From assembly GCF_901827205.1 (NCBI RefSeq), contig NZ_LR594675.1, positions 1,364,001-1,428,000 of the forward strand: DNA of 64,000 nt, read 5' to 3'. The notes below the pieces were generated by a model. The model worked only from the letters and a program-made list of their open reading frames with translations. It ran no database searches and was not told the origin of the DNA. How positions within the stretch are numbered: the first letter of the stretch is position 1; every line of letters begins with the position of its first letter. The DNA comes from Variovorax sp. PBS-H4 (GTDB taxonomy: Bacteria; Pseudomonadota; Gammaproteobacteria; Burkholderiales; Burkholderiaceae_C). Position numbers and translations under genes: made by a program. Positions 55,681 through 63,339 of the stretch are shown here, piece after piece.

Positions 55681-56091
55681 ATGTCCAACATGAACTGGCT
55701 AGACGAAGTGAAGTGGGACGCGAGCGGCCTGGTGCCGGTGATCGCGCAGGAGCGCGGCAGCAAGGACGTGTTGATGTTCGCCTGGATGAATCGCGAGGCC
55801 CTCGAAAAGACGGCCGAGCTGGGCCGCGCGGTGTATTTCAGCCGTTCGCGCGGCAAGCTCTGGTTCAAGGGCGAGGAGTCGGGCCATGTGCAGACCGTGC
55901 ACGAGATCCGAATGGACTGCGACAACGACGTGCTCCTGCTGGCCGTCACGCAGACCGGCCACGAGCCCGGCATCGCCTGCCACACGGGGCGCCACAGCTG
56001 CTTCTTCAGCAAGTTCGACAACGGCCGATGGACCGTGACGGAGCCGGTCCTGAAGGACCCCGCAACGATCTACCCCGCCTCGCCCCGATGA
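55681..56091 (+). CDS. hisI: Phosphoribosyl-AMP cyclohydrolase
   Basis: HisI hydrolyses the adenine ring of PR-AMP, the third step of histidine synthesis, with zinc and magnesium. The 136 residues carry DVLMFAWMNREAL, the metal site DCDNDVLLL, and the zinc cysteines in GIACHTGRHSCFF. It is the stand-alone form, not fused to HisE. It lies 54 bases after hisF. A second in-frame Met is three codons into the gene. Confidence 0.96.
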   Translation: MSNMNWLDEVKWDASGLVPVIAQERGSKDVLMFAWMNREALEKTAELGRAVYFSRSRGKLWFKGEESGHVQTVHEIRMDCDNDVLLLAVTQTGHEPGIACHTGRHSCFFSKFDNGRWTVTEPVLKDPATIYPASPR

Positions 56092-56112
56092 GCCCCGCAC
56101 AGTCGCCCAGGC

Positions 56113-56141
56113 GGGCTCGCACCGCAGCACATAGCGCGGAG
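56113..56141 (+). repeat. Intergenic element, copy B, ending in a Shine-Dalgarno
   Basis: This is the second copy of the 29-bp element at 27357-27385, with 25 of 29 identical bases. It ends 8 bases before the hisE ATG, the same position relative to the gene as copy A. Confidence 0.55.
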
Positions 56142-56149
56142 ATCTACCG

Positions 56150-56539
56150 ATGAGCACCGAAGCCCCGCAACGCCCCATGGAAGACGCGCTGGCCCGACTG
56201 GCCGCCGTGATCGAGAGCCGCCTGCCGGCGCAAGGCGGCGATCCCGAAAAGAGCTACGTCGCGCGCCTGCTGCACCGCGGCCCCGACGCCTTCCTCAAGA
56301 AGATCGGCGAGGAGGCCACCGAGGTGGTGATGGCCGCCAAGGACGCGGACCATGGCGGCGAGCGCACGAAAATAGTGAACGAAGTGGCCGATCTCTGGTT
56401 CCACAGCATGGTGGCGCTGGCCCACTACGGCTTCTCGCCACGCGACGTCGTGGCCGAGCTCGAGCGGCGCGAGGGCACCAGCGGCATCGAGGAGAAGGCC
56501 CTGCGCAAGGCGAAAGATCGCGAAGCATCCAACGACTGA
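56150..56539 (+). CDS. hisE: Phosphoribosyl-ATP pyrophosphatase
   Basis: HisE removes pyrophosphate from PR-ATP, the second step of histidine synthesis. The 129 residues are an all-alpha MazG-like fold. Metal-binding acidic residues occur in KKIGEEATEVVMAAKD and in NEVADLWFHSMVAL. The C-terminal tail is charged. Its ribosome binding site is supplied by the repeated intergenic element. It follows hisI after 58 bases. Confidence 0.95.
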   Translation: MSTEAPQRPMEDALARLAAVIESRLPAQGGDPEKSYVARLLHRGPDAFLKKIGEEATEVVMAAKDADHGGERTKIVNEVADLWFHSMVALAHYGFSPRDVVAELERREGTSGIEEKALRKAKDREASND

Positions 56540-56553
56540 GACCCGAGGACGCC

Positions 56554-56943
56554 ATGCCCAACGACATCGTGACCGTGGAACCCGATTCGTCGCTCAAGAC
56601 CTGGGGCTGGATCAGTTACATCCTGCATCTGGTCGTCGCTGTAGGCGCCGTGCTGCCGGGCGCCCAGGCGTCGATTGCGCTGCTGCTGATCGCGCTGGTG
56701 ATCGACCTGGTCAAGCGCGACGATGCGGCCGGCAGTTGGCAGGCCTCGCACTTCAGCTGGCGCATCCGATCGGTGCTGTGGGCCGGTCTCGCCTACATCC
56801 TGACCTCCTGGCTGTGGCTGCTCTTGCTGCTGCCGGGCTGGATCGCCTGGGCACTGATTTCCCTTTGGTTTCTCTATCGCATCGTCAAGGGGATGGTGCG
56901 CATGAACGCGGGCCGTTCCATGGAGCCTTCGAATGTCCTCTGA
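56554..56943 (+). CDS. Small membrane protein, DUF4870-like
   Basis: The 129-residue protein has a short soluble start, then hydrophobic segments near 20-50 and 65-105. The second includes a tryptophan- and leucine-rich stretch around WLWLLLLLPGWIAW. The FSWRIRSVLW segment between them fits the DUF4870 family of small integral membrane proteins of unknown function. It starts 14 bases after hisE and overlaps hinT by 11 bases, so it is cotranscribed with both. No function can be assigned. Confidence 0.72.
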   Translation: MPNDIVTVEPDSSLKTWGWISYILHLVVAVGAVLPGAQASIALLLIALVIDLVKRDDAAGSWQASHFSWRIRSVLWAGLAYILTSWLWLLLLLPGWIAWALISLWFLYRIVKGMVRMNAGRSMEPSNVL

Positions 56944-57292
56944 TCCGAACTGCATCTTCTGCAAAATCATCGCGGGCCAAGTTCCCTCGCGCAAGGTCTA
57001 CGAGGACGAGGAGCTGTTCGGCTTCCACGACATCGCGCCCTGGGCGCCCGTGCACTTCATGCTGGTGCCCAAGCGCCACATCCCCTCGATGGCGCAGGTC
57101 ACGCCGGACGATGCGGCGCTGCTCGGCCGGATCATGACCCTGGCCCCCAGGCTGGCCCTGGAGCAGGGCTGCCGGCCCTATCCGCAGGGCGGTTTCCGCA
57201 TCGTCGTCAACACCGGTGCCGAGGGCGGGCAGGAGGTTCAGCATCTCCATGTGCACGTCATGGGCGGCCCTCGCCCCTGGCTCAAGGGTTGA
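56933..57292 (+). CDS. hinT: Histidine triad (HIT) nucleotide hydrolase HinT
   Basis: This small purine nucleoside phosphoramidase hydrolyses AMP-lysine or AMP-NH2 type substrates in the cytosol. The 119 residues contain the N-terminal CIFCKIIAG with zinc-type cysteines, a conserved NTGAEGGQEVQHLH segment, and the triad HLHVHVMGG near 104-112. The start is inside the preceding membrane gene (11-base overlap). In related bacteria it sits between hisE and tatA, as here. Confidence 0.94.
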   Translation: MSSDPNCIFCKIIAGQVPSRKVYEDEELFGFHDIAPWAPVHFMLVPKRHIPSMAQVTPDDAALLGRIMTLAPRLALEQGCRPYPQGGFRIVVNTGAEGGQEVQHLHVHVMGGPRPWLKG

Positions 57293-57361
57293 TATTCCCC
57301 GCTGCGCGGAGGGACAGCCTCCCGCGCCTACTAAAATCTGACACTTCTTCAGGAGTAATCC

Positions 57362-57601
57362 ATGGGTTCACTTTCCATCTGGCACTGGCTGATCGTGCTG
57401 CTCGTCGTGGTCATGATCTTCGGCACCAAGAAGCTGCGCAACATGGGGTCCGACCTGGGTGGCGCGGTCAAGGGTTTCAAGGACGGCATGAAGGACGGCT
57501 CGGCGCCCGAGACCTCCGTCCCCTCCAATCCCCAGGTGAGCGCCAACGGCGCCAACGCCGACAAGTCGACCATCGACGTCGAAGCGCGCCAGAAGTCCTG
57601 A
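57362..57601 (+). CDS. tatA: Sec-independent protein translocase subunit TatA
   Basis: TatA oligomers form the membrane passage for folded Tat substrates. The 79 residues have one N-terminal membrane helix (about 3-20), the FGTKKLRNMGSDLGGAVKGFK hinge and amphipathic helix, and a disordered polar tail. An AGGAG lies 6-10 bases before the ATG. A TAAAAT at 57332-57337 could be a -10 box for a tat promoter, though no -35 is seen. tatB follows after 13 bases. Confidence 0.95.
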   Translation: MGSLSIWHWLIVLLVVVMIFGTKKLRNMGSDLGGAVKGFKDGMKDGSAPETSVPSNPQVSANGANADKSTIDVEARQKS

Positions 57602-57614
57602 GCGCACAGCTTCC

Positions 57615-58073
57615 GTGATCGACCTCGGCATCTCGAAACTCGCACTGATCGGCGCGGTGGCGCTGATCGTGATCGGCCCTGAGAAGCTGCCGCGCGTGGC
57701 GCGCACGGTTGGCACGCTGCTGGGCAAGGCCCAGCGCTACGTGAACGACGTCAAGGCCGAGGTCAACCGCTCGATGGACCTCGACGAGCTGCGCAAGATG
57801 AAGGACACGGTCCAGGATGCCGCCCGGGAGGTCGAGCACGGCATCCAGACCGGCGCCAGCGACTTCCAGAAGCAGTTCTCCGATATCGGCCAGCCGAGTT
57901 CAGAGCTGGCCGAGCCGACTCCAAGCTACCCCGAGTACAAGCATCCCCGCAAGAAGTGGCGCCTGAAGCAGGGCGCCATGCCGCAGTGGTACAAGGCACG
58001 CAACGGCGTGCGCACCCGGGCGCTTTCGGGGGCGGCGCGCGTCGCCCGCTACCGTCCCCACAAGATCGACTGA
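57615..58073 (+). CDS. tatB: Sec-independent protein translocase subunit TatB
   Basis: TatB works with TatC to bind twin-arginine signals. The 152 residues begin with a membrane helix, MIDLGISKLALIGAVALIV, then the conserved GPEKLPRVARTVG hinge and a long amphipathic helix to about residue 95. The basic C-terminal region (KKWRLKQGAMPQW and on) is unusual in being rich in Arg and Lys to the very end. The start is GTG at 57615. It lies between tatA and tatC in the canonical order. Confidence 0.95.
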   Translation: MIDLGISKLALIGAVALIVIGPEKLPRVARTVGTLLGKAQRYVNDVKAEVNRSMDLDELRKMKDTVQDAAREVEHGIQTGASDFQKQFSDIGQPSSELAEPTPSYPEYKHPRKKWRLKQGAMPQWYKARNGVRTRALSGAARVARYRPHKID

Positions 58074-58138
58074 GAGCCGTCCGCTTGTTCCGGCCGCGCG
58101 CAGCGCGCCTCCCACCTTTGCCCGCAGCGCTCCCCCAC

Positions 58139-58939
58139 ATGGCCGATTTCCCCGACAAGAACAAAGACGACGAACTGGCCGGCACCGAGCAGCCTTTCGT
58201 GGCACACCTGATGGAGCTGCGCGACCGCTTGCTCTACTGTGTCTACGGGCTTGTGATCGCAGGCATCCTGCTGGCAATCTGGCCCGGCCCGAGCGGGCTC
58301 ATCGACCTCATCGCGGTGCCGATCCGCGCCCACATGCCGCCCGATGCCAAGCTGATTGCGGTCGGTGTGTTCTCGCCCTTCTTCGTTCCCCTGAAGGCGC
58401 TGCTGATGGCGTCGGTGCTGCTGACCCTGCCCTGGCTCATGTACCAGGCGTGGATGTTCGTCGCGCCCGGCCTCTACAGCCACGAAAAGAAATTTGCGCT
58501 GCCTCTCATCATCTTCGGCAGCTTCCTGGCCTATGCGGGCATCGCCTTCGTGCAGTTCTTCGTGCTCGACAAGATGTTCGGCTTCATCCAGAAATTCACG
58601 CCTGAGGCGGTGGCCGCCACGCCGGACATCGCGTCGTACGTCGAAGCCATTCTGTCGCTCTATCTTGCCTTCGGCGTTGCGTTTCAGGTCCCGATCATCG
58701 TGATGCTGCTGGTTCGCTTCGAGATGGTCACCATCGAGAAGCTGAAGAGCTTCCGCGGCTATTTCATCGTGCTTGCCTTCGTGGTGGCAGCGGTGCTCAC
58801 GCCCCCTGACGTGGTCTCCCAGCTTGCGCTGGCCATTCCGATGTGCGTGCTCTATGAAATTGGTATCGTGGCCGCGCGTTACTTCGTAAAGCACAGCAAA
58901 GCGCCAGAGGAGAGCGCCGATTCGGCGCAGCAGCCCTGA
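58139..58939 (+). CDS. tatC: Sec-independent protein translocase subunit TatC
   Basis: TatC is the polytopic core of the Tat translocase and the main receptor for RR signal peptides. The 266 residues have six hydrophobic spans. Conserved segments are FVAHLMELRDRLLYC near 20-34, FFVPLKALLMAS, LPWLMYQAWMFVAPGLY with the conserved Pro, and a late TPPDVVSQLALAIPM. The ATG at 58139 is the first in frame after tatB, from which it is separated by 65 bases. It is convergent with the protease gene, with 10 bases between stops. Confidence 0.96.
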   Translation: MADFPDKNKDDELAGTEQPFVAHLMELRDRLLYCVYGLVIAGILLAIWPGPSGLIDLIAVPIRAHMPPDAKLIAVGVFSPFFVPLKALLMASVLLTLPWLMYQAWMFVAPGLYSHEKKFALPLIIFGSFLAYAGIAFVQFFVLDKMFGFIQKFTPEAVAATPDIASYVEAILSLYLAFGVAFQVPIIVMLLVRFEMVTIEKLKSFRGYFIVLAFVVAAVLTPPDVVSQLALAIPMCVLYEIGIVAARYFVKHSKAPEESADSAQQP

Positions 58940-58949
58940 GCGGCCGGGC

Positions 58950-60098
58950 CTACTCTGCGCGGCGCACCGGTGTGCGGGGCCTGGGTCCAGGCGTGACGTC
59001 CAGTTCCATCTTGTCGCTGCCGCGCTGAAGCGCGAAGCGTGCCGGGTTGCCGGGCTTGAGGCCGGCAACCGCCGTCAGTAGCTCCTGCACGTTGCCGATC
59101 TGCTTCTCGCCGACACCGGTGATCACGTCGCCGGGCCGCACGCCCGCTCGCGCCGCCGGGCCGTTCTGCAGCACCCCGGTGATGATCACGCCCTTGCTGG
59201 CCTTGATGCCGAAAGTCTCTGCCAGCTCCGGCGAGAGGTCGTTGGGCTCGACGCCGATCCAGCCGCGCGTCACCTTGCCTTCCTTGACGATGTCTTCCAG
59301 CACCTGCTTGGCCGTCGAGACGGGGATCGCGAAGCCGATACCCATGCTGCCGCCCGAGCGCGAGTAGATGGCCGTGTTGATGCCCTGGAGGTTGCCGCTG
59401 ACGTCGACCAGCGCTCCCCCGGAGTTCCCGGGGTTGATGGCGGCATCGGTCTGGATGAAGTTCTCGAACGTATTGATGCCGAGCTGGTTGCGCCCCAGCG
59501 CCGACACGATGCCGCTGGTGACGGTCTGGCCGACGCCGAAGGGATTGCCGATGGCCAGCACCTGGTCGCCTACCTGCAGGATGTCGGAGTTGCCGAGCAC
59601 GATCACCGGCAACTTGTCGAGCTCGATCTTGAGCACCGCCAGGTCGGTGTCGGGGTCGGTGCCGATCACCTTGCCGCGCCCATGCCGGCTGTCGTTGAGC
59701 GTGACGTCGATCTCGTCGGCGCCTTCCACCACGTGGTTGTTGGTGAGGATGTAGCCATCGGTGCTGACGATCACGCCGCTGCCCAGGCCGATCTGCGGCT
59801 GGTCGCCCTGGTCGCCGAAGAAAAAGCGGAACCATGGGTCGTCGCTGCGTGGGTTGCGCCGAGCCGCCTTGCTGGTGTTGATGCTGACGACCGCCGGCGA
59901 GGCCTTCTTCGCCGCCGAGCTCAGGCTGCCGGGCGCAATCGCCGAGGGGTTGGACGCCGGCGCCTCGATCACCGACACCATGCCGCCCAGCGAGGTGGCG
60001 CGGCGGCCGATCCATTCGGGCTTGAGCGTCGCAACCACGAAATAGGCCGCGAGCATCACGGTGACGGCTTGGGCGAACAGCAGCCAGGTGCGTTTCAT
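58950..60098 (-). CDS. DegS/DegQ-type periplasmic serine protease (trypsin domain plus one PDZ)
   Basis: This HtrA-family protease is anchored by an N-terminal membrane helix (about 5-25), like DegS. The 382 residues contain the catalytic triad: His in TNNHVVEG, Asp in DTDLAVLKI and Ser in NPGNSGGAL. A single C-terminal PDZ domain (about 280-370) carries GVIITGVLQNGPAARAGVRPGD. One PDZ and a membrane anchor favour a DegS-like role in envelope stress over DegP. The start is uncertain: the ATG at 60098 is preceded only by a pyrimidine-rich tract, while an ATG at 60158 has GAGGG just upstream and would add 20 residues. Confidence 0.92.
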   Translation of the reverse strand: MKRTWLLFAQAVTVMLAAYFVVATLKPEWIGRRATSLGGMVSVIEAPASNPSAIAPGSLSSAAKKASPAVVSINTSKAARRNPRSDDPWFRFFFGDQGDQPQIGLGSGVIVSTDGYILTNNHVVEGADEIDVTLNDSRHGRGKVIGTDPDTDLAVLKIELDKLPVIVLGNSDILQVGDQVLAIGNPFGVGQTVTSGIVSALGRNQLGINTFENFIQTDAAINPGNSGGALVDVSGNLQGINTAIYSRSGGSMGIGFAIPVSTAKQVLEDIVKEGKVTRGWIGVEPNDLSPELAETFGIKASKGVIITGVLQNGPAARAGVRPGDVITGVGEKQIGNVQELLTAVAGLKPGNPARFALQRGSDKMELDVTPGPRPRTPVRRAE

Positions 60099-60326
60099 GG
60101 AAGAAGGAGGAGAAGAGGGTTGCAGCGTTGCCGTGAAAGCCGGCTTCAGGAGCTGCATTGTCCCTCAACGGTCGGGCGGCACACTCCAAATGAGCGAGGA
60201 AGGCTCTTCGATAGCTGCTGTCTGTTCAGGGAAAACACCGATGCCTGCGTTGTCTGGCACATCGGCAGAAGCCTTGCACCTCCTCCTGTCGTTCAAGGTT
60301 CGGCCCGGCAAGTCCACAATGGCGCG

Positions 60327-61103
60327 ATGAGCACCACCCGCCACGAGCTATTGCACGCCTTCGACCTGCTGCTCGCGCCCGAGCGCTTCAAGGACTATGG
60401 CCCCAACGGCCTGCAAGTCGAGGGCCGCACCTCGGTGCGCAAGATCGTCTCCGGCGTGACCGCGAGCCGTGCGCTGATCGAGGCCGCCATCCTCGCCGAG
60501 GCCGATGCGATCTTTGTCCACCACGGCCTTTTCTGGCGCGGGCAGGACGGCCGAGTGACCGGCTGGATGAAGCAGCGGCTGGGCCTGCTGCTCGGTGACG
60601 ACGTGAGCCTGTTCGCCTATCACCTGCCGCTGGATGCCCATCCCGAGCTCGGCAACAACGCCCAGCTCGGGCTGAAGCTGGGCTTGGTCGCGCACGCGGG
60701 GGCGAGCGGGCGCTTCGGAGACCAGGAAATTGGATTCCTCGGCGCGCAAGGCAATGGAGAGAGCTTTGCCAATGGCCGGGAGCTGGCGGCGGATGTGGAG
60801 AAGGCGCTCGGCAGGAAGATCACGCTGGTCGACGTGCCGACGCCCCGGCCCATCCGCAACATCGCCTGGTGCACGGGCGGGGCGCAGGGCTATTTCGAGG
60901 CAGCGATCGCCGCCGGCGCCGATGCCTTCATCACCGGCGAGATCTCGGAGCCGCAGGCCCACTATGCGCGCGAAATGGGCGTCGCGTTCCTGGCTTGCGG
61001 CCACCATGCGACCGAACGTTACGGCGCACCCGCGGTGGCGGCGCATGTGGCCGCCCAACTGGGCCTCGCGCACGAATTCATCGACATCGACAACCCCGCG
61101 TGA
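60327..61103 (+). CDS. Nif3-like dinuclear metal center protein (DUF34, YbgI type)
   Basis: The 258-residue protein belongs to the widespread Nif3/YbgI family with a dinuclear metal site; its enzymatic role is debated (a GTP cyclohydrolase-like or metal-chaperone role has been proposed). Visible motifs are YGPNGLQVEG near 25-34, the metal histidines in FVHHGLFWRG, AYHLPLDAHPELGNNAQL, and the late FLACGHHATERYG. It overlaps pdxA by four bases (GTGA). A CACAAT hexamer ends 6 bases before the ATG with no Shine-Dalgarno. Confidence 0.92.
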   Translation: MSTTRHELLHAFDLLLAPERFKDYGPNGLQVEGRTSVRKIVSGVTASRALIEAAILAEADAIFVHHGLFWRGQDGRVTGWMKQRLGLLLGDDVSLFAYHLPLDAHPELGNNAQLGLKLGLVAHAGASGRFGDQEIGFLGAQGNGESFANGRELAADVEKALGRKITLVDVPTPRPIRNIAWCTGGAQGYFEAAIAAGADAFITGEISEPQAHYAREMGVAFLACGHHATERYGAPAVAAHVAAQLGLAHEFIDIDNPA

Positions 61104-62146
61104 AGAGCCGAGCCGTTGCCATTACCCTGGGCGATCCCGCGGGCATCGGCCCGGAGATCATTGCCCGCGCATTTCGAGATGCACCCGAGCTCACTCGCGG
61201 CTGCTTCGTGGCTGGCGATCACGGGACCGTGCGCCGGGCGGCGCAGGCCCTCGAGGCGCCGGGACGGCTCGCACTGCCGGTTGCGGCGATCGAGGCGCCC
61301 GCCGAGGCTTTGGACGCGCCGCCACGCTGCATTCCCGTGCTGCAGGTGGTGCGCCCGCCCGATTCACCGATCGCGCTCGGCGCCATCAGCGCGATTGCCG
61401 GGCGCATTGCAGGCGACTGCGTGATCTGGGCCGCGCGCGCCGCCCTGCGGGGAGATGTGGCTGCACTCGTCACCGCGCCGCTGCACAAGGAGGCGCTGGC
61501 TGCTGCCGGCTATGCCTTCCCAGGCCACACTGAACTGCTGCAGGCCGAGGCTGCGGCGCACATGGGACGATCGGTGGCCGACGTTCCGGTGCGCATGATG
61601 CTGGCGAACGACGAACTGCGCACCGTGCTCGTGAGCATCCACATGTCCTTGCGTGCCGCGATCGATGCTGTCAGCTTCGAGGGCGTGTTGCAGACGTTGC
61701 GCATTGCCCACCGATCGCTGTCCGCGCTGCTGGGGCGCGCGCCAAGGATCGGCGTTGCCGGCCTCAATCCGCATGCGGGGGAGGGTGGGCTGTTCGGGAC
61801 CGAGGAGCGCGACATCATCGCACCGGCCATCGCTGCTGCGCGTGCCGAGGGCATCGCCGCCGACGGCCCGCATGCGCCGGACACCGTCTTCATGCGCGCC
61901 CGCGCCACGGCGCAGCATGCCGGCGAATTCGACGTCGTGGTTGCGATGTATCACGACCAGGGCCTGATCCCCGTCAAGTACCTCGGCGTGGAGAAGGGCG
62001 TGAACGTCACGCTCGGGCTGCCGCTGGTGCGCACCAGCCCGGATCACGGCACTGCCTTCGACATCGCGGGGAGCGGCCGGGCCGACGCCAGCAGCCTGAT
62101 CGAAGCAATCCGGATGGCGCGCGCGCTGTCTTTCAGCGGCGATTGA
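61100..62146 (+). CDS. pdxA: 4-hydroxythreonine-4-phosphate dehydrogenase
   Basis: PdxA oxidises 4-phosphohydroxythreonine in the DXP-dependent pathway to pyridoxal phosphate. The 348 residues contain ITLGDPAGIGPEII near the start, VTAPLHKEAL, the metal histidine region FPGHTELLQ, LNPHAGEGG, and the late MYHDQGLIPVKY with the conserved His-Asp. The end HGTAFDIAGSGRAD is also typical. The start GTG at 61100 overlaps the Nif3-like stop. The 3' end overlaps the convergent mscL stop by 14 bases. Confidence 0.95.
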   Translation: MKSRAVAITLGDPAGIGPEIIARAFRDAPELTRGCFVAGDHGTVRRAAQALEAPGRLALPVAAIEAPAEALDAPPRCIPVLQVVRPPDSPIALGAISAIAGRIAGDCVIWAARAALRGDVAALVTAPLHKEALAAAGYAFPGHTELLQAEAAAHMGRSVADVPVRMMLANDELRTVLVSIHMSLRAAIDAVSFEGVLQTLRIAHRSLSALLGRAPRIGVAGLNPHAGEGGLFGTEERDIIAPAIAAARAEGIAADGPHAPDTVFMRARATAQHAGEFDVVVAMYHDQGLIPVKYLGVEKGVNVTLGLPLVRTSPDHGTAFDIAGSGRADASSLIEAIRMARALSFSGD

Positions 62147-62558
62147 GGCTGTCGCGGATCTCGCGCAGCAGCATGATGTCCTCTGGCGGCCCGGCCGGCG
62201 GTGATTCCTCGTGCCTGCGACGCAGCTTGTTGATCTGCTTGACCATCAGAAAGATGATGAAGGCGAGGATCACGAAGTTGACCACGATGGTAAAGAAGTT
62301 GCCGTACGCCAGTACCGGCACGCCGGCCTTCTTGAGATCCGCCAGGTTGTTGGCGACACCCGGCGGCACCGTGCCCAGCACCACATAGAGATTGGAGAAG
62401 TCCAGCTTGCCGAACACCAGGCCAACGACCGGCATGATGATGTCGGACACGACCGAGTCGACGATCTTGCCAAACGCCGCGCCAATGATCACACCGACCG
62501 CGAGGTCGACCACGTTGCCCTTGACAGCGAATTCACGAAACTCCTTCATGAAACTCAT
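62133..62558 (-). CDS. mscL: Large-conductance mechanosensitive channel MscL
   Basis: MscL opens on membrane tension and releases solutes during hypo-osmotic shock. The 141 residues show the N-terminal amphipathic helix SFMKEFREFAVKGNVVDLAV, the first pore helix with GVIIGAAFGKIV, a periplasmic loop, the second helix VVNFVILAFIIFLMVK, and the cytosolic KLRRR cluster with a C-terminal helix. GAGG is 6 bases before the ATG at 62558. A TATACT reads on the minus strand at 62598-62593 as a possible -10 without a matching -35. Confidence 0.96.
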   Translation of the reverse strand: MSFMKEFREFAVKGNVVDLAVGVIIGAAFGKIVDSVVSDIIMPVVGLVFGKLDFSNLYVVLGTVPPGVANNLADLKKAGVPVLAYGNFFTIVVNFVILAFIIFLMVKQINKLRRRHEESPPAGPPEDIMLLREIRDSLNRR

Positions 62559-62636
62559 GGGATACCTCGGGTGCTTGTTGTTGGATTGCGGCAGTATAGA
62601 AGCGCCCATGCCTCGTGGTCGCGCCCTGCGCTCGCG

Positions 62637-62666
62637 TTGAATTCGCTTGTGACGCTCCGCTACAAT
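62637..62666 (+). promoter_or_regulatory. Candidate sigma-70 promoter of the petABC operon
   Basis: TTGAAT (62637-62642, four of six) and TACAAT (62661-62666, five of six) are 18 bases apart, about 45 bases upstream of the petA ATG. It is one of the better promoter matches in the window. Confidence 0.5.
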
Positions 62667-62710
62667 CGTCGGTTGACCCAAGCACCCATCGAAGAAGACT
62701 GAGGACCCCC

Positions 62711-63325
62711 ATGAGTGACATCTCCGTCGGCCGCCAGCGGATCGACAGCAGCAAGCGGACGTGGTTGATCGCATCAGGCTGTGCCGGCGCAGTGGGCGGC
62801 GTGGCAACTGCCATCCCGTTCGTCAGCACCTTCCAACCTTCTGAAAAAGCCAAGGCCGCCGGTGCCCCAGTCGAGGTCGACATTGGTGGCCTGCAGCCCG
62901 GCGAGAAGCTGACCGTTGAATGGCGCGGCAAGCCCGTCTGGATCCTCAAGCGCTCGCCGGCGCAGATTGCCGAACTGCCCAAGCTCGACGGCCTGCTCGC
63001 CGATCCGCAGTCCAAGCGCAATCCCGACGAGTTCACCCCCGAGTACGCGCGCAACGAGAGCCGCTCGATCAAGCCCGAGGTCCTGGTGGTCGTCGGCATC
63101 TGCACCCACCTCGGCTGCTCGCCAACCGACAAGCTGCAGGCCGGCCCACAGCCCTCGCTGCCTGACGATTGGCAAGGCGGCTTCCTGTGCCCCTGCCACG
63201 GCTCGACCTTCGACCTGGCCGGCCGCGTCTTCAAAAACAAGCCTGCGCCGGACAACCTGCCGGTGCCGCCGCACATGTACCTCTCCGACACGCGCCTTCT
63301 GATCGGCGAAGACAAGAAGGCCTGA
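62711..63325 (+). CDS. petA: Ubiquinol-cytochrome c reductase Rieske iron-sulfur subunit
   Basis: The Rieske protein of the bc1 complex takes one electron from ubiquinol and passes it to cytochrome c1. The 204 residues have an uncleaved Tat-type anchor with SKRTWL (Lys-Arg in place of the twin arginines) and a membrane helix to about residue 38. The 2Fe-2S domain has CTHLGC near 135-140 and CPCHGS near 160-165, giving two Cys and two His ligands plus a disulfide. petB starts 14 bases after the stop. Confidence 0.97.
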   Translation: MSDISVGRQRIDSSKRTWLIASGCAGAVGGVATAIPFVSTFQPSEKAKAAGAPVEVDIGGLQPGEKLTVEWRGKPVWILKRSPAQIAELPKLDGLLADPQSKRNPDEFTPEYARNESRSIKPEVLVVVGICTHLGCSPTDKLQAGPQPSLPDDWQGGFLCPCHGSTFDLAGRVFKNKPAPDNLPVPPHMYLSDTRLLIGEDKKA

Positions 63326-63339
63326 GGAGCAAAAGGAAC

